A stretch of 5,965 bases of DNA, taken from assembly GCA_030064795.1 (NCBI GenBank), contig JASJEI010000571.1, positions 1 through 5,965 on the forward strand, given 5' to 3'. The notes below the pieces were generated by a model. That model was given only the letters and a program-made list of their open reading frames with translations, ran no database searches and had not been told where the DNA came from. Source of the DNA: Pleurocapsa sp. MO_226.B13 (GTDB lineage Bacteria > Cyanobacteriota > Cyanobacteriia > Cyanobacteriales > Xenococcaceae). Positions 1-5,899 of the stretch are shown piece by piece (the stretch's first letter is position 1; every line of letters begins with the position of its first letter). The translations under genes and the position numbers were made by a program.

Positions 1-879
1 GATAGTGATTACTCCGCCAAAACTTTTCTGGCTGAGCAGTCACAACATCCCAATCTGGTGGTAGTAACCAGAGTGAGAAGTAATCGCGTTTTCTATCAAT
101 CTCCTGAAATCAACTCAAAAGCTTCTAAAGGTCATCCTCAGTGGTACGGAGACAAATTTGACCTCAAAGATGAAACCACTTGGCATAAACCAAATGAAGT
201 GGTTCAAACTAACTTCACCACCAAGAGAGGTCGACTACTCAACGTGAGGATTCAGAGCTGGTCAGATATGTTGATGCGAGGTTCTCATGACTCTCCCATG
301 CATCGTAATCCCTTCACTTTAATGCAGATACAAGTTACCACGACCGAAGGGATTAGAATCTGGAAACCGATGTGGTTGATTATGATGGGTCAACGGCGGT
401 CGGAATTGACAATCACTGAAGCTTATCAAGCTTATCGACAACGATATGACATCGAACACCTACTGCGTTTTGAGCGTGAGGGACGGCGAGGTTTCCTCGC
501 CATGTCCAATCACGCTGTTGGCAAACAAAGATTATTACTCAATGCCAGTGCCACTCCCGAAGTCGAACATGAAGAGAATTGGGTGCAACTAAGCTTTTTG
601 GCTTATGTTCAATTATGGGCAGCACGGAAATTAGCTTTTACCTTGCCCCGTAGCTGGGAACGTTATCTCCCTCAAAAAACCGAGAGGTTTCTTTCTCCCA
701 GTATGGTTCAGAGAGATATGAATCGAATAATTACCGAGATTGGAACACCAGCCAATCTTCCCAAACCTCGAGGTTATTCTGGGGGACGAACGACAGGTAT
801 GATTCAAACGAAAAGAACTCGTCATCAGGTGATTAAAAAAGTGAAAAAGTCAGAACTTACTCCATCGATTGCGGTTTAA
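1..879 (+). CDS. DDE transposase, IS4/IS701-like, C-terminal part (5' end outside window)
   Basis: The reading frame is open from the first base to the TAA at 877-879 (292 codons), so the GTG at 58 is an internal Val codon and the true start lies to the left. The window opens with Asp-Ser-Asp-Tyr-Ser, matching the context of an internal catalytic Asp in IS4-clan transposases (GDS-Y-S type). The residues YRQRYDIE followed by HLLRFER form the IS4-type Y-(2)-R-(3)-E-(6)-K/R signature, which puts the catalytic Glu at codon 152 (bases 454-456). The rest is a conserved, Trp- and Arg-rich C-terminal region (WERYLP, PKPRG) ending in a basic tail. The enzyme would cut and join the ends of its own insertion sequence. 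No frameshift or internal stop is present, so the visible part looks intact. The gene has no HIP1 sites, unlike most of the window. The family (IS4 versus IS701) is inferred; the right terminal repeat could not be placed. Confidence 0.88.
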   Translation, partial: DSDYSAKTFLAEQSQHPNLVVVTRVRSNRVFYQSPEINSKASKGHPQWYGDKFDLKDETTWHKPNEVVQTNFTTKRGRLLNVRIQSWSDMLMRGSHDSPMHRNPFTLMQIQVTTTEGIRIWKPMWLIMMGQRRSELTITEAYQAYRQRYDIEHLLRFEREGRRGFLAMSNHAVGKQRLLLNASATPEVEHEENWVQLSFLAYVQLWAARKLAFTLPRSWERYLPQKTERFLSPSMVQRDMNRIITEIGTPANLPKPRGYSGGRTTGMIQTKRTRHQVIKKVKKSELTPSIAV

Positions 880-908
880 TCAGGCTCATAATCAAGCTAA
901 TTATTGAG

Positions 909-936
909 AAAAAATTCGCGAATACCAATCGCGAAT
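909..936 (-). terminator. Intrinsic terminator for the leftward hydroxylase gene
   Basis: The arms ATTCGCGA (914-921) and TCGCGAAT (929-936) are perfect 8-bp inverted repeats separated by 7 nt. Six A residues at 909-914 precede the left arm. Read on the minus strand, this is a GC-containing hairpin followed directly by a run of T, as in a factor-independent terminator. It lies about 80 nt past the stop of the minus-strand hydroxylase. On the plus strand the hairpin is followed only by CATTTT, so it could also weakly stop transcription leaving the transposase gene, whose stop is 35 nt upstream. An alternative is that it belongs to the right end of the insertion sequence. Confidence 0.55.
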
Positions 937-1018
937 CATTTTGCTGTTTGTCCAAAGTCCAAAAATATCTAATAGCTTTTTTTGTTTTTGTACTCGGTTA
1001 CCAAAAACTCCGAACTCA

Positions 1019-2272
1019 TCAGACTATGGCTAAAGTTGGCAGAGTCGAGCAATTAGTAGAAAAATTAGATACGGGTTGTTCTGAAGCAGTATAGCCGACG
1101 TACTTTCGGGCAAAGTCTAAAGCGTAGATCTCAGAATGCATTAGCTGCGATCGCTTGAATTGTTGTACCCGCTTAATTGACTGACTTTCGGCAGAGCGAT
1201 CGTCTCGAAGATTAATCATATGCAGCAAAGATTCGCAAAACTGCTGTGTCTTTCTAATTTCGGGTAAACGAGTTGCAGAGTAGTGTTTTAAAGGATGATT
1301 GTTTTGCAAGCGATAGTAACTAGCTAATGCTTCACCTAAAACATCAGCATCCTGAATTGCCAGATTTAGACCCTTACCGCCAGCCGAGTTAACTATGTGT
1401 GCCGAATCTCCAGCCAGAAACAGACGGCGATCTTGCATTGTCTGAGTGATAAAACTCTGCATTTTTAAGACTTGCTTGGCAACGATCTTACCTGTTGTAA
1501 GTGTCTCATCTTCTCGCGCCAATCTTAGCTGAAGTTCCTTCCAAATGCGATCGCTCGACCAATCAGTAACAGTGTCTTGCATCGGGATCTGGAGGTAATA
1601 ACAAGAGCTTTTTTCGTTGTGTAATATATGCCCGGCAAAGCCATTGGGATGTATGCCATAAATAGTATGTTTGCTAGAAGGCGTTGCTTCGACAGTAACA
1701 GCCAACCAAGCATAATCAAAATGCTTGCTGCGGGGTTGGGCAATTGCTGCGGGAAGAGAAGCACGAGTAATACCATCAAAACCATCGCATCCAGCAATAA
1801 AATCGCAGTTAATTGCCAGAGCTTCTCCCTTTCGTTGAGATTTGACCCTCGCACCCTGATTTTGGTTGTCAATAGCTGTGGCTTCAGTATCAAATAAAAT
1901 TTCTCCTCCAGCCTGCTGTAACTTATCAATCAAATCTACTATTAACTCCTGTTGGGGGTAAGCATAGTGAATTTGACCGCGGCATTTTTTGCCATAATCT
2001 AAAATAAAGTTTTCTTCCAGGGTGCGAAATTCACATTTAGCTTGGGGTATTCCTTCTCTCAGCAGGCGATCGCTCAATCCGTGTTCTTGAAGGATAGTAA
2101 GAGTTTTGTGGTCTATTAAACCTACGCTAGAACGAGCATATATTTCTGATTCGGAGCATTTTTCCAGCACAACACACTCGATGCCATATTTATGTAAAAT
2201 ATTGGCAGTTAATAGTCCCGCCAGTCCCGCACCGATAATACAAACCTTAGTGGTGATTTGATTAATAGACAT
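1019..2272 (-). CDS. PobA-type FAD-dependent aromatic monooxygenase (substrate uncertain)
   Basis: This is a 417-residue class A flavoprotein monooxygenase that should use FAD, O2 and NAD(P)H to hydroxylate an aromatic ring in the cytoplasm. The visible motifs are the N-terminal Rossmann GAGLAG (14-19), the CDG motif (162-164) and the LFLAGDSAHIV motif (284-294, Asp289) that contacts FAD. The sequence can be followed against Pseudomonas p-hydroxybenzoate hydroxylase almost end to end, including FIAGCDGF, HP-GFA, YY-Q-P and KYVG. Tyr205 and Tyr391 match the PobA substrate tyrosines Tyr201 and Tyr385. The carboxylate-binding Ser212 and Arg214 are replaced by Ile216 and His218, and Arg44, His162 and Arg269 by Ser49, Asp166 and Gln272, so 4-hydroxybenzoate may not be the substrate. 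There is a C-terminal extension of about 20 residues beyond the PobA end. ATG at 2272 is chosen because GAGAAG lies 6 nt upstream. No other aromatic-degradation genes adjoin it. Confidence 0.85.
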   Translation of the reverse strand: MSINQITTKVCIIGAGLAGLLTANILHKYGIECVVLEKCSESEIYARSSVGLIDHKTLTILQEHGLSDRLLREGIPQAKCEFRTLEENFILDYGKKCRGQIHYAYPQQELIVDLIDKLQQAGGEILFDTEATAIDNQNQGARVKSQRKGEALAINCDFIAGCDGFDGITRASLPAAIAQPRSKHFDYAWLAVTVEATPSSKHTIYGIHPNGFAGHILHNEKSSCYYLQIPMQDTVTDWSSDRIWKELQLRLAREDETLTTGKIVAKQVLKMQSFITQTMQDRRLFLAGDSAHIVNSAGGKGLNLAIQDADVLGEALASYYRLQNNHPLKHYSATRLPEIRKTQQFCESLLHMINLRDDRSAESQSIKRVQQFKRSQLMHSEIYALDFARKYVGYTASEQPVSNFSTNCSTLPTLAIV

Positions 2273-2305
2273 AAGTTACTTCTCGTAAATAAATTGATTA
2301 ACTGA

Positions 2306-2327
2306 ATAATAGGCAGAAGAAAGTCAA
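2306..2327 (-). promoter_or_regulatory. Possible promoter of the leftward hydroxylase
   Basis: On the minus strand there is TATTAT (2311 to 2306), a good -10 match, about 34 nt before the hydroxylase ATG. A TTGACT (2327 to 2322) lies upstream but is only 10 bp from TATTAT, too close to act as its -35. Either TATTAT works alone, as in cyanobacterial promoters lacking a -35 element, or the TTGACT pairs with a poorer downstream hexamer. Weak evidence. Confidence 0.25.
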
Positions 2328-2397
2328 TTGTAGGGAATTTTGGGGATTTATTTCTATTCCTCACCAGATACTTATCATTTCTAGATTCGATCTCGGT

Positions 2398-2426
2398 TTG
2401 GATTGTTCCTAATACTTACTTAATAT
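2398..2426 (+). promoter_or_regulatory. Likely sigma-70 type promoter for the glycosyltransferase
   Basis: TTGGAT (2398-2403) and TAATAT (2421-2426) are separated by exactly 17 bp. They match the TTGACA and TATAAT consensus at 4 of 6 and 5 of 6 positions. Transcription would start near 2433, leaving an untranslated leader of about 125-130 nt before the glycosyltransferase ATG. The leader has a 9-A run at 2527-2535 but no strong hairpin or recognised riboswitch. This is the best promoter match in the divergent intergenic region. Confidence 0.4.
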
Positions 2427-2560
2427 GTTGTCAGTCGATCGTTTATGCAGACAAGCTCCAATTTCCTCGATCTGAGCGAACTTGGTTCAAAGCTATTGGT
2501 TTTAAGCCCTTGTCAGGAAGTAAATCAAAAAAAAAGCAACAAAATACTGTAAATGTATAA

Positions 2561-3490
2561 ATGTATATAAGTGTCGTAATACCTACTTATAATCGATTAC
2601 CAATTTTGCAAAAAAGTCTTGCTGCTTTAGAAACACAGCAGCTAAGGGACAGTAAAATTGAGGGTTATGAAATAATTCTGGTTGACGATGGTTCGACGGA
2701 TCGCACTTTGGCTTGGTTGGCAGAAAATCAAGCTCAATTACCCCATGTCAAGGTATTGGAACAAGTGCATCAAGGCGCAGCAGCAGCCAGGAATTTGGGA
2801 GTCAAAAATGCGATCGGAGACACGATCGTTTTTATCGATAGCGACTTAGTTGTTACCGAGAGTTTTCTTCAGTGTCATGCTGAGGCTTTGGTTAAAGGAG
2901 AACAAAAGCTCAAAAGCGATCGCCTATTTACTTACGGTGCGGTAATTAATACCAATAACTTTGAAAATCCTACTGACGAACCCTATAAATTAACCGATTT
3001 TTCTGCTGCTTATTTTGCGACGGGAAATGTGGCGATCGCTCGTAAATGGTTAGAAGAGGCTGGCTTGTTCGATACTGGTTTTCAACTTTACGGTTGGGAA
3101 GATTTAGAATTGGGAGTACGGCTCAAAAAATTAGGTTTAAAATTAATCAAATGTCCCGAAGCGAGGGGATATCATTGGCACCCTCCATTTAATTTAGCGC
3201 GAATCCCCCAGGCGATCGAGCGAGAAATACAACGGGGCAAAATGGGTGTTGTTTTCTACAACAAACATCCTACTTTTTCGGTCAAAATGATGATTCAGAT
3301 GACAATTTTACATCGTATTTTATGGGGAATCCTTTCCTTAGAAGGAAGACTCAACGAACGCACCCTCAAACCCGTCATGCAGTGGTTAATAAATAATGGC
3401 AGACCCCAACTAGCCGAACAAGTAGCCCGGATTTTTCTTAACTGGTATAACGTTCGGGGTGTTTATGCTGCTTATAACGAACAAAATTGA
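2561..3490 (+). CDS. Family 2 glycosyltransferase (GT-A fold)
   Basis: This 309-residue protein is a GT2 enzyme that should move a sugar from a nucleotide-sugar donor to an acceptor at the cytoplasmic face of the membrane. The N-terminal VVIPTYNR (5-12) is the classic start of the fold. VDDGSTD (41-47) is the donor-binding motif, AAARNLG (74-80) follows, and FIDSDLV (91-97) carries the DXD-type metal site. GWEDLELGVRL (178-188) is the galactosyltransferase-like C-terminal motif with the putative catalytic Glu-Asp pair, followed by HWHPP (205-209). There is no signal peptide or clear membrane span, although 241-259 is fairly hydrophobic. The start at 2561 puts the motif near the N-terminus as expected, and the preceding bases are an in-frame TAA. 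No Shine-Dalgarno sequence is visible, so initiation may rely on the AU-rich leader. The acceptor and sugar cannot be told; no capsule or cell-wall cluster surrounds it. It has two HIP1 sites (2916, 3032). Confidence 0.92.
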   Translation: MYISVVIPTYNRLPILQKSLAALETQQLRDSKIEGYEIILVDDGSTDRTLAWLAENQAQLPHVKVLEQVHQGAAAARNLGVKNAIGDTIVFIDSDLVVTESFLQCHAEALVKGEQKLKSDRLFTYGAVINTNNFENPTDEPYKLTDFSAAYFATGNVAIARKWLEEAGLFDTGFQLYGWEDLELGVRLKKLGLKLIKCPEARGYHWHPPFNLARIPQAIEREIQRGKMGVVFYNKHPTFSVKMMIQMTILHRILWGILSLEGRLNERTLKPVMQWLINNGRPQLAEQVARIFLNWYNVRGVYAAYNEQN

Positions 3491-3511
3491 ATCAGATCGA
3501 GGATTGAACTG

Positions 3512-3619
3512 ATGCTTTCCAAAACAGATCTTTCCTGGCTGATGAGGGAATCTCGCGCCTACAGTCCCGCAAATTTCGCGTCTCTAATTGTTGTTGGTTG
3601 CACACTTACGATAGTATAG
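3512..3619 (+). CDS. Possible 35-residue small protein or decayed gene start
   Basis: A short ORF (ATG 3512, TAG 3617-3619) follows the glycosyltransferase stop by 21 nt and has a GAGG (3499-3502) 9 nt before its ATG. The peptide has a polar, charged N-terminal half with LSWLMRESRAYSP (7-19) and a hydrophobic C-terminal half, FASLIVVGCTLTIV (22-35). That pattern resembles a very short membrane peptide, or the first residues of an ABC-transporter-like membrane protein whose remainder is gone. I do not recognise a family. Its 3' end overlaps the GTAT repeats upstream of the response regulator. It could equally be chance: the window has many random short ORFs. Confidence 0.2.
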   Translation: MLSKTDLSWLMRESRAYSPANFASLIVVGCTLTIV

Positions 3620-3645
3620 CCAAAGTATAAGAAGTGTATTTACTA
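3613..3645 (+). promoter_or_regulatory. Three GTAT direct repeats at 11-bp spacing, probable OmpR-class regulator site
   Basis: The blocks AGTATAGCCAA (3613-3623), AGTATAAGAAG (3624-3634) and TGTATTTACTA (3635-3645) share GTAT at 3614, 3625 and 3636, one helical turn apart. OmpR/PhoB-class regulators bind head-to-tail direct repeats with 10-11 bp spacing. The array ends 36 nt before the start of such a regulator, so autoregulation is a natural inference. A weak promoter may overlap it: TTGTTG (3591-3596), 18 bp, TATAGC (3615-3620). The repeat core is short and AT-rich, so chance cannot be excluded. Confidence 0.4.
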
Positions 3646-3681
3646 GCTTGAATTTAATTAGATGTTAGTTAGAAAGGGTTT

Positions 3682-4368
3682 ATGAAAATTTTAGTAGTAG
3701 AAGATGACGAACGCATTAGCGATGCTGTAGTCGAATACCTTAGCGATCTGCATTATGCGGTAGAAGCAGTTTACGATGGTCAAAGTGCTTGGGAGTTGTT
3801 AGATGTATTTACATATGACATGATCTTGCTAGACGTAATGTTACCAGAGATTGATGGGATTAGTCTCTGTCAGAAATTACGTAAAAAAGGCTGCAATATT
3901 CCTATTTTGATGTTGACCGCAAAAGACACTCTAGAAAATAAAATAGAAGGATTGGATGCTGGTGCAGACGACTACTTAGTAAAACCCTTTGAGTTGGATG
4001 AATTATCGGCTCGGATCCGTGCTTTACTGCGCCGTGGAAATAATAGTTTACCGCCAGTTTTAACTTGGGAAAAATTACGACTCGACCCCAGTAGCTGTGA
4101 GGTTTTTTATAATGAAGCTCTTTTGCCCCTGAGTCCCAAAGAATACAAGCTCTTGGAATTTTTCTTACGCAATGGTCGTCGTGTTTTTAGTCGCGCCCAA
4201 ATCTTAGAACATCTCTGGTCGTTCGAGCAAGTACCAGAAGAAGCTACGGTCAAAGCTCATATTAGGGGTTTGAGACAAAAATTAGAAGCTGCTGGCGCAC
4301 CCCACGATCTGATCGAGACTGTCTATGGCTTGGGATATCGTCTTAAAGAAGAACCACAACAGGTATAG
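3682..4368 (+). CDS. OmpR/PhoB-class response regulator
   Basis: This 228-residue two-domain regulator has an N-terminal receiver (about 1-118) with acidic residues Glu7, Asp8 and Asp9, phospho-acceptor Asp51 (LLDVMLPEIDG), Thr79 (LMLTAKD) and Lys101 (LVKPFE). The AGADDYLVKPF block (93-103) is nearly invariant in the class. A short linker leads to a winged-helix DNA-binding domain (about 126-222) with LSPKEYKLLEFFLRN (150-164), the recognition helix in VKAHIRGLRQKL (190-201) and the terminal wing hairpin ETVYGLGYRL (212-221). All phosphorylation residues are present, so it should be active. The start at 3682 is supported by AGAAAGGG at 3671-3678. The kinase gene begins 6 nt after its stop, so the two are surely co-transcribed. 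It resembles cyanobacterial regulators annotated RppA/NrsR, but the receiver motifs are too general to assign a signal. The phased GTAT repeats upstream may be its own operator. Confidence 0.95.
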   Translation: MKILVVEDDERISDAVVEYLSDLHYAVEAVYDGQSAWELLDVFTYDMILLDVMLPEIDGISLCQKLRKKGCNIPILMLTAKDTLENKIEGLDAGADDYLVKPFELDELSARIRALLRRGNNSLPPVLTWEKLRLDPSSCEVFYNEALLPLSPKEYKLLEFFLRNGRRVFSRAQILEHLWSFEQVPEEATVKAHIRGLRQKLEAAGAPHDLIETVYGLGYRLKEEPQQV

Positions 4369-4374
4369 TTTTTT

Positions 4375-5721
4375 ATGTATCAAGGTTTGCGATCGCGATT
4401 GCTTCTGTACTATCTAATAGTTATGGCAGCTATTTTGAGTATTTTTGGTACGGGGGTTTATGTTGTCTTTCGGCGCAATTTATCTAGCCAGTTGGACAAG
4501 AAAGTGATGACTCTGGCTCAATCTGGAAGTCTATCTTTTACCGCCGTTAGGGATCGTGGTAGTAAATATCTCAATCAGGTCGAAGAAGTGCCTTGGCGAG
4601 ATATTTTTAACCGCGATCAACAAAGTTTGGAGTGGTTTGACGAGAACGGGCAATTACTAGGCAGAAAAGGGATGATTCAGATCGATGCGCCTCCAGAGGT
4701 AGGTTCAAAAGTTGTCAAACAGCCAAAAACAGGGGAGTTATTTCGTACCCATACCGCATCAGTTTTTATTCGTAACAATCGTCAGGCGGGGCCACCTTCA
4801 CTAGTAGGATTTGTCAGGGCCAGTCAATCTAGTGAAGAGATAGAAGAAGCAGAAGAACAGTTATTTTGGATTTTAATAATTGGGGGGATGTTAACCTTAA
4901 TTTTGATTGGCTTGGGGGGTTTTTGGTTAACCCAAAAGGCAATTGAACCAATTGAAGGCAGTTTTTTACAACTCAAGCAGTTTACCGCCGATGCTTCCCA
5001 CGAGTTGCGCAGTCCCCTAACAGCAATCAAAGCCTCGGTAGATTTGATGCGCAACCATCCAGAGCGAGTTCATCCTAAAGATGCTAAAAAATTGGAGGCG
5101 ATCGCTGGTGCAACCCTGCAAATGAATCAGACTCTACAAGATCTATTGTTTTTGGCTCGTGCTGACGCCGATCCTAGTATACCCGTTGGCGATCGCCAAT
5201 TGACCCCCGTATCTTTAAATCAAATTCTGCAAAATTGTTTTGTACTTCTCGAACCATTGGCTAACGATAAAAAAATTGTTTTTCAGTCTAAATTTAGGGA
5301 TGATATTACGGTCTTAGGCGATACTGCCCAGCTTTCGCGTTTGTTTTCCAATTTATTAGAAAATGCCCTCCAATATACCCCAGAAGAAGGACGGGTTAGC
5401 TTGGATTTATACAAACAAAATCGCATGGCGATCGTTAGTGTCCGCGACACGGGTATTGGTATTGCTCCAGAACAGATTTCCAAGGTATTCGACCGTTTTT
5501 GGCGAGCCAACAAAGCTCGCTCTCGTCGTCAAGGTGGTACTGGTCTCGGTTTGGCTATTTCACAGGCGATCGCCAAAAGTCACAATGGCAAAATTTCTGT
5601 TACTAGTGAGCTTAATATTGGTAGTTGTTTTCTGGTACGTATTCCGATTCTAGAAAGTAAAAAAACCCTAGTCAGCAATACACAATTTAACTATATCAGC
5701 AGTAATGAAAATTCAAACTAG
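4375..5721 (+). CDS. Membrane sensor histidine kinase, partner of the upstream regulator
   Basis: This 448-residue inner-membrane kinase has TM1 (about 10-31) and TM2 (about 163-184) enclosing a periplasmic sensor region of roughly 130 residues with no Cys and a single His (126), so it lacks an obvious metal-binding cluster. The dimerisation and phosphotransfer domain has His209 in ADASHELRSPLTAI (205-218). The ATP-binding domain shows the N box in NLLENALQYTP (326-336), G1 DTGIGI (358-363), F box FDRFWR (372-377) and G2 GGTGLGL (387-393), all intact. Only about 20 residues separate TM2 from the H box, so the usual full HAMP domain is missing or much shortened. A polar tail of about 24 residues follows the kinase core. 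No good Shine-Dalgarno precedes ATG 4375, which fits translational coupling to the regulator. The architecture resembles cyanobacterial RppB/NrsS-type kinases; the signal is unknown. HIP1 sites lie at 4389, 5098, 5189 and 5566. Confidence 0.95.
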   Translation: MYQGLRSRLLLYYLIVMAAILSIFGTGVYVVFRRNLSSQLDKKVMTLAQSGSLSFTAVRDRGSKYLNQVEEVPWRDIFNRDQQSLEWFDENGQLLGRKGMIQIDAPPEVGSKVVKQPKTGELFRTHTASVFIRNNRQAGPPSLVGFVRASQSSEEIEEAEEQLFWILIIGGMLTLILIGLGGFWLTQKAIEPIEGSFLQLKQFTADASHELRSPLTAIKASVDLMRNHPERVHPKDAKKLEAIAGATLQMNQTLQDLLFLARADADPSIPVGDRQLTPVSLNQILQNCFVLLEPLANDKKIVFQSKFRDDITVLGDTAQLSRLFSNLLENALQYTPEEGRVSLDLYKQNRMAIVSVRDTGIGIAPEQISKVFDRFWRANKARSRRQGGTGLGLAISQAIAKSHNGKISVTSELNIGSCFLVRIPILESKKTLVSNTQFNYISSNENSN

Positions 5722-5772
5722 TAGACTGACACAGCTAAAATAGTTCAATCAACGAACGTGAAAAACAACGAC

Positions 5773-5784
5773 TATCTATAGATA
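5773..5784. repeat. 12-bp perfect palindrome TATCTATAGATA
   Basis: TATCTATAGATA reads the same on both strands and lies 51 nt after the kinase stop; half of it (TATCTAT) recurs at 5800-5806. It could be a protein-binding site or simply AT-rich chance. It is not followed by a T-run, so it is not a terminator. Confidence 0.3.
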
Positions 5785-5872
5785 TCAAAAACCCAAGAGT
5801 ATCTATCCAGCAGCCAAATCATCTGCGTTAATCTGTTTATCATTCTGGTGACGTACTCCCACACTAAATCTT

Positions 5873-5890
5873 GCGATTATAGTTAGTCGC
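5873..5890. other. Hairpin downstream of the two-component operon
   Basis: GCGATTA (5873-5879) and TAGTCGC (5884-5890) form a 7-bp stem with one G-U pair around a TAGT loop. On the plus strand it is followed by a T-rich run (TTCTTATT, 5891-5898), so it could end transcripts coming from the kinase gene 150 nt upstream. On the minus strand the wobble becomes a C-A mismatch, giving an imperfect hairpin just past the stop of the possible TnpB-like remnant, where IS200/IS605 elements carry their right-end hairpin. Both readings are open. Confidence 0.4.
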
Positions 5891-5899
5891 TTCTTATTC

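Larger units (their letters stand above)
1147..5573. repeat. Nine HIP1 octamers (GCGATCGC), dispersed
   Basis: The palindrome GCGATCGC begins at 1147, 1547, 2066, 2916, 3032, 4389, 5098, 5189 and 5566. By chance it would be expected about once in tens of kilobases in AT-rich DNA, and this density is a hallmark of many cyanobacterial chromosomes. All nine lie inside the hydroxylase, glycosyltransferase and kinase genes. None occurs in the transposase, the response regulator or the last 390 bases. Absence from the transposase fits a mobile origin, although about 1.1 kb is too short for this to be strong evidence. Confidence 0.9.

Noticed and set aside
631..825. Minus-strand open frame inside the transposase
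   Set aside because: It is antisense to a clearly conserved transposase C-terminus and has no recognisable motif or ribosome binding site.
950..963. Tandem GTCCAAA repeated twice
   Set aside because: Two copies of a 7-mer are too little to support a regulatory or insertion-site role; no matching copy was seen left of the transposase because that end is outside the window.
1628..1897. 89-codon plus-strand frame opposite the hydroxylase
   Set aside because: Antisense to the motif-bearing gene, with no supporting ribosome binding site or domain.
1525..1929. 134-codon minus-strand frame overlapping the hydroxylase in another frame
   Set aside because: The main frame carries all the flavoprotein motifs; this overlap has no family features and is an out-of-frame shadow.
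2445..2552. 35-codon ORF with ATG in the leader of the glycosyltransferase
   Set aside because: It has no Shine-Dalgarno sequence, a low-complexity Lys-rich end and no recognisable features; the overlapping frame looked more protein-like.
2273..2560. Possible riboswitch or structured RNA in the long glycosyltransferase leader
   Set aside because: No stable nested stems or known aptamer core could be recognised by eye, and the region is AT-rich.
2273..3681. NtcA (GTA-N8-TAC) or HLR1-type sites in the intergenic regions
   Set aside because: I looked for both patterns upstream of the glycosyltransferase and the regulator and found no acceptable match.
4824..5653. Three open frames (4824-5054 minus, 5283-5513 minus, 5363-5653 plus) within the kinase gene
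   Set aside because: They overlap the H-box, N-box and G-box coding sequence of an intact kinase and show no independent signals.
3682..5721. Naming the pair rppA/rppB or nrsR/nrsS
   Set aside because: The similarity is at the level of domain architecture, and the sensor region lacks ligands expected of a nickel sensor; the symbols would overstate what is visible.
5722..5760. GTTC/GAAC inverted repeat (GTTCAATCAACGAAC) as a terminator right after the kinase
   Set aside because: The stem is only 4 bp and is followed by an A-rich rather than a T-rich run.
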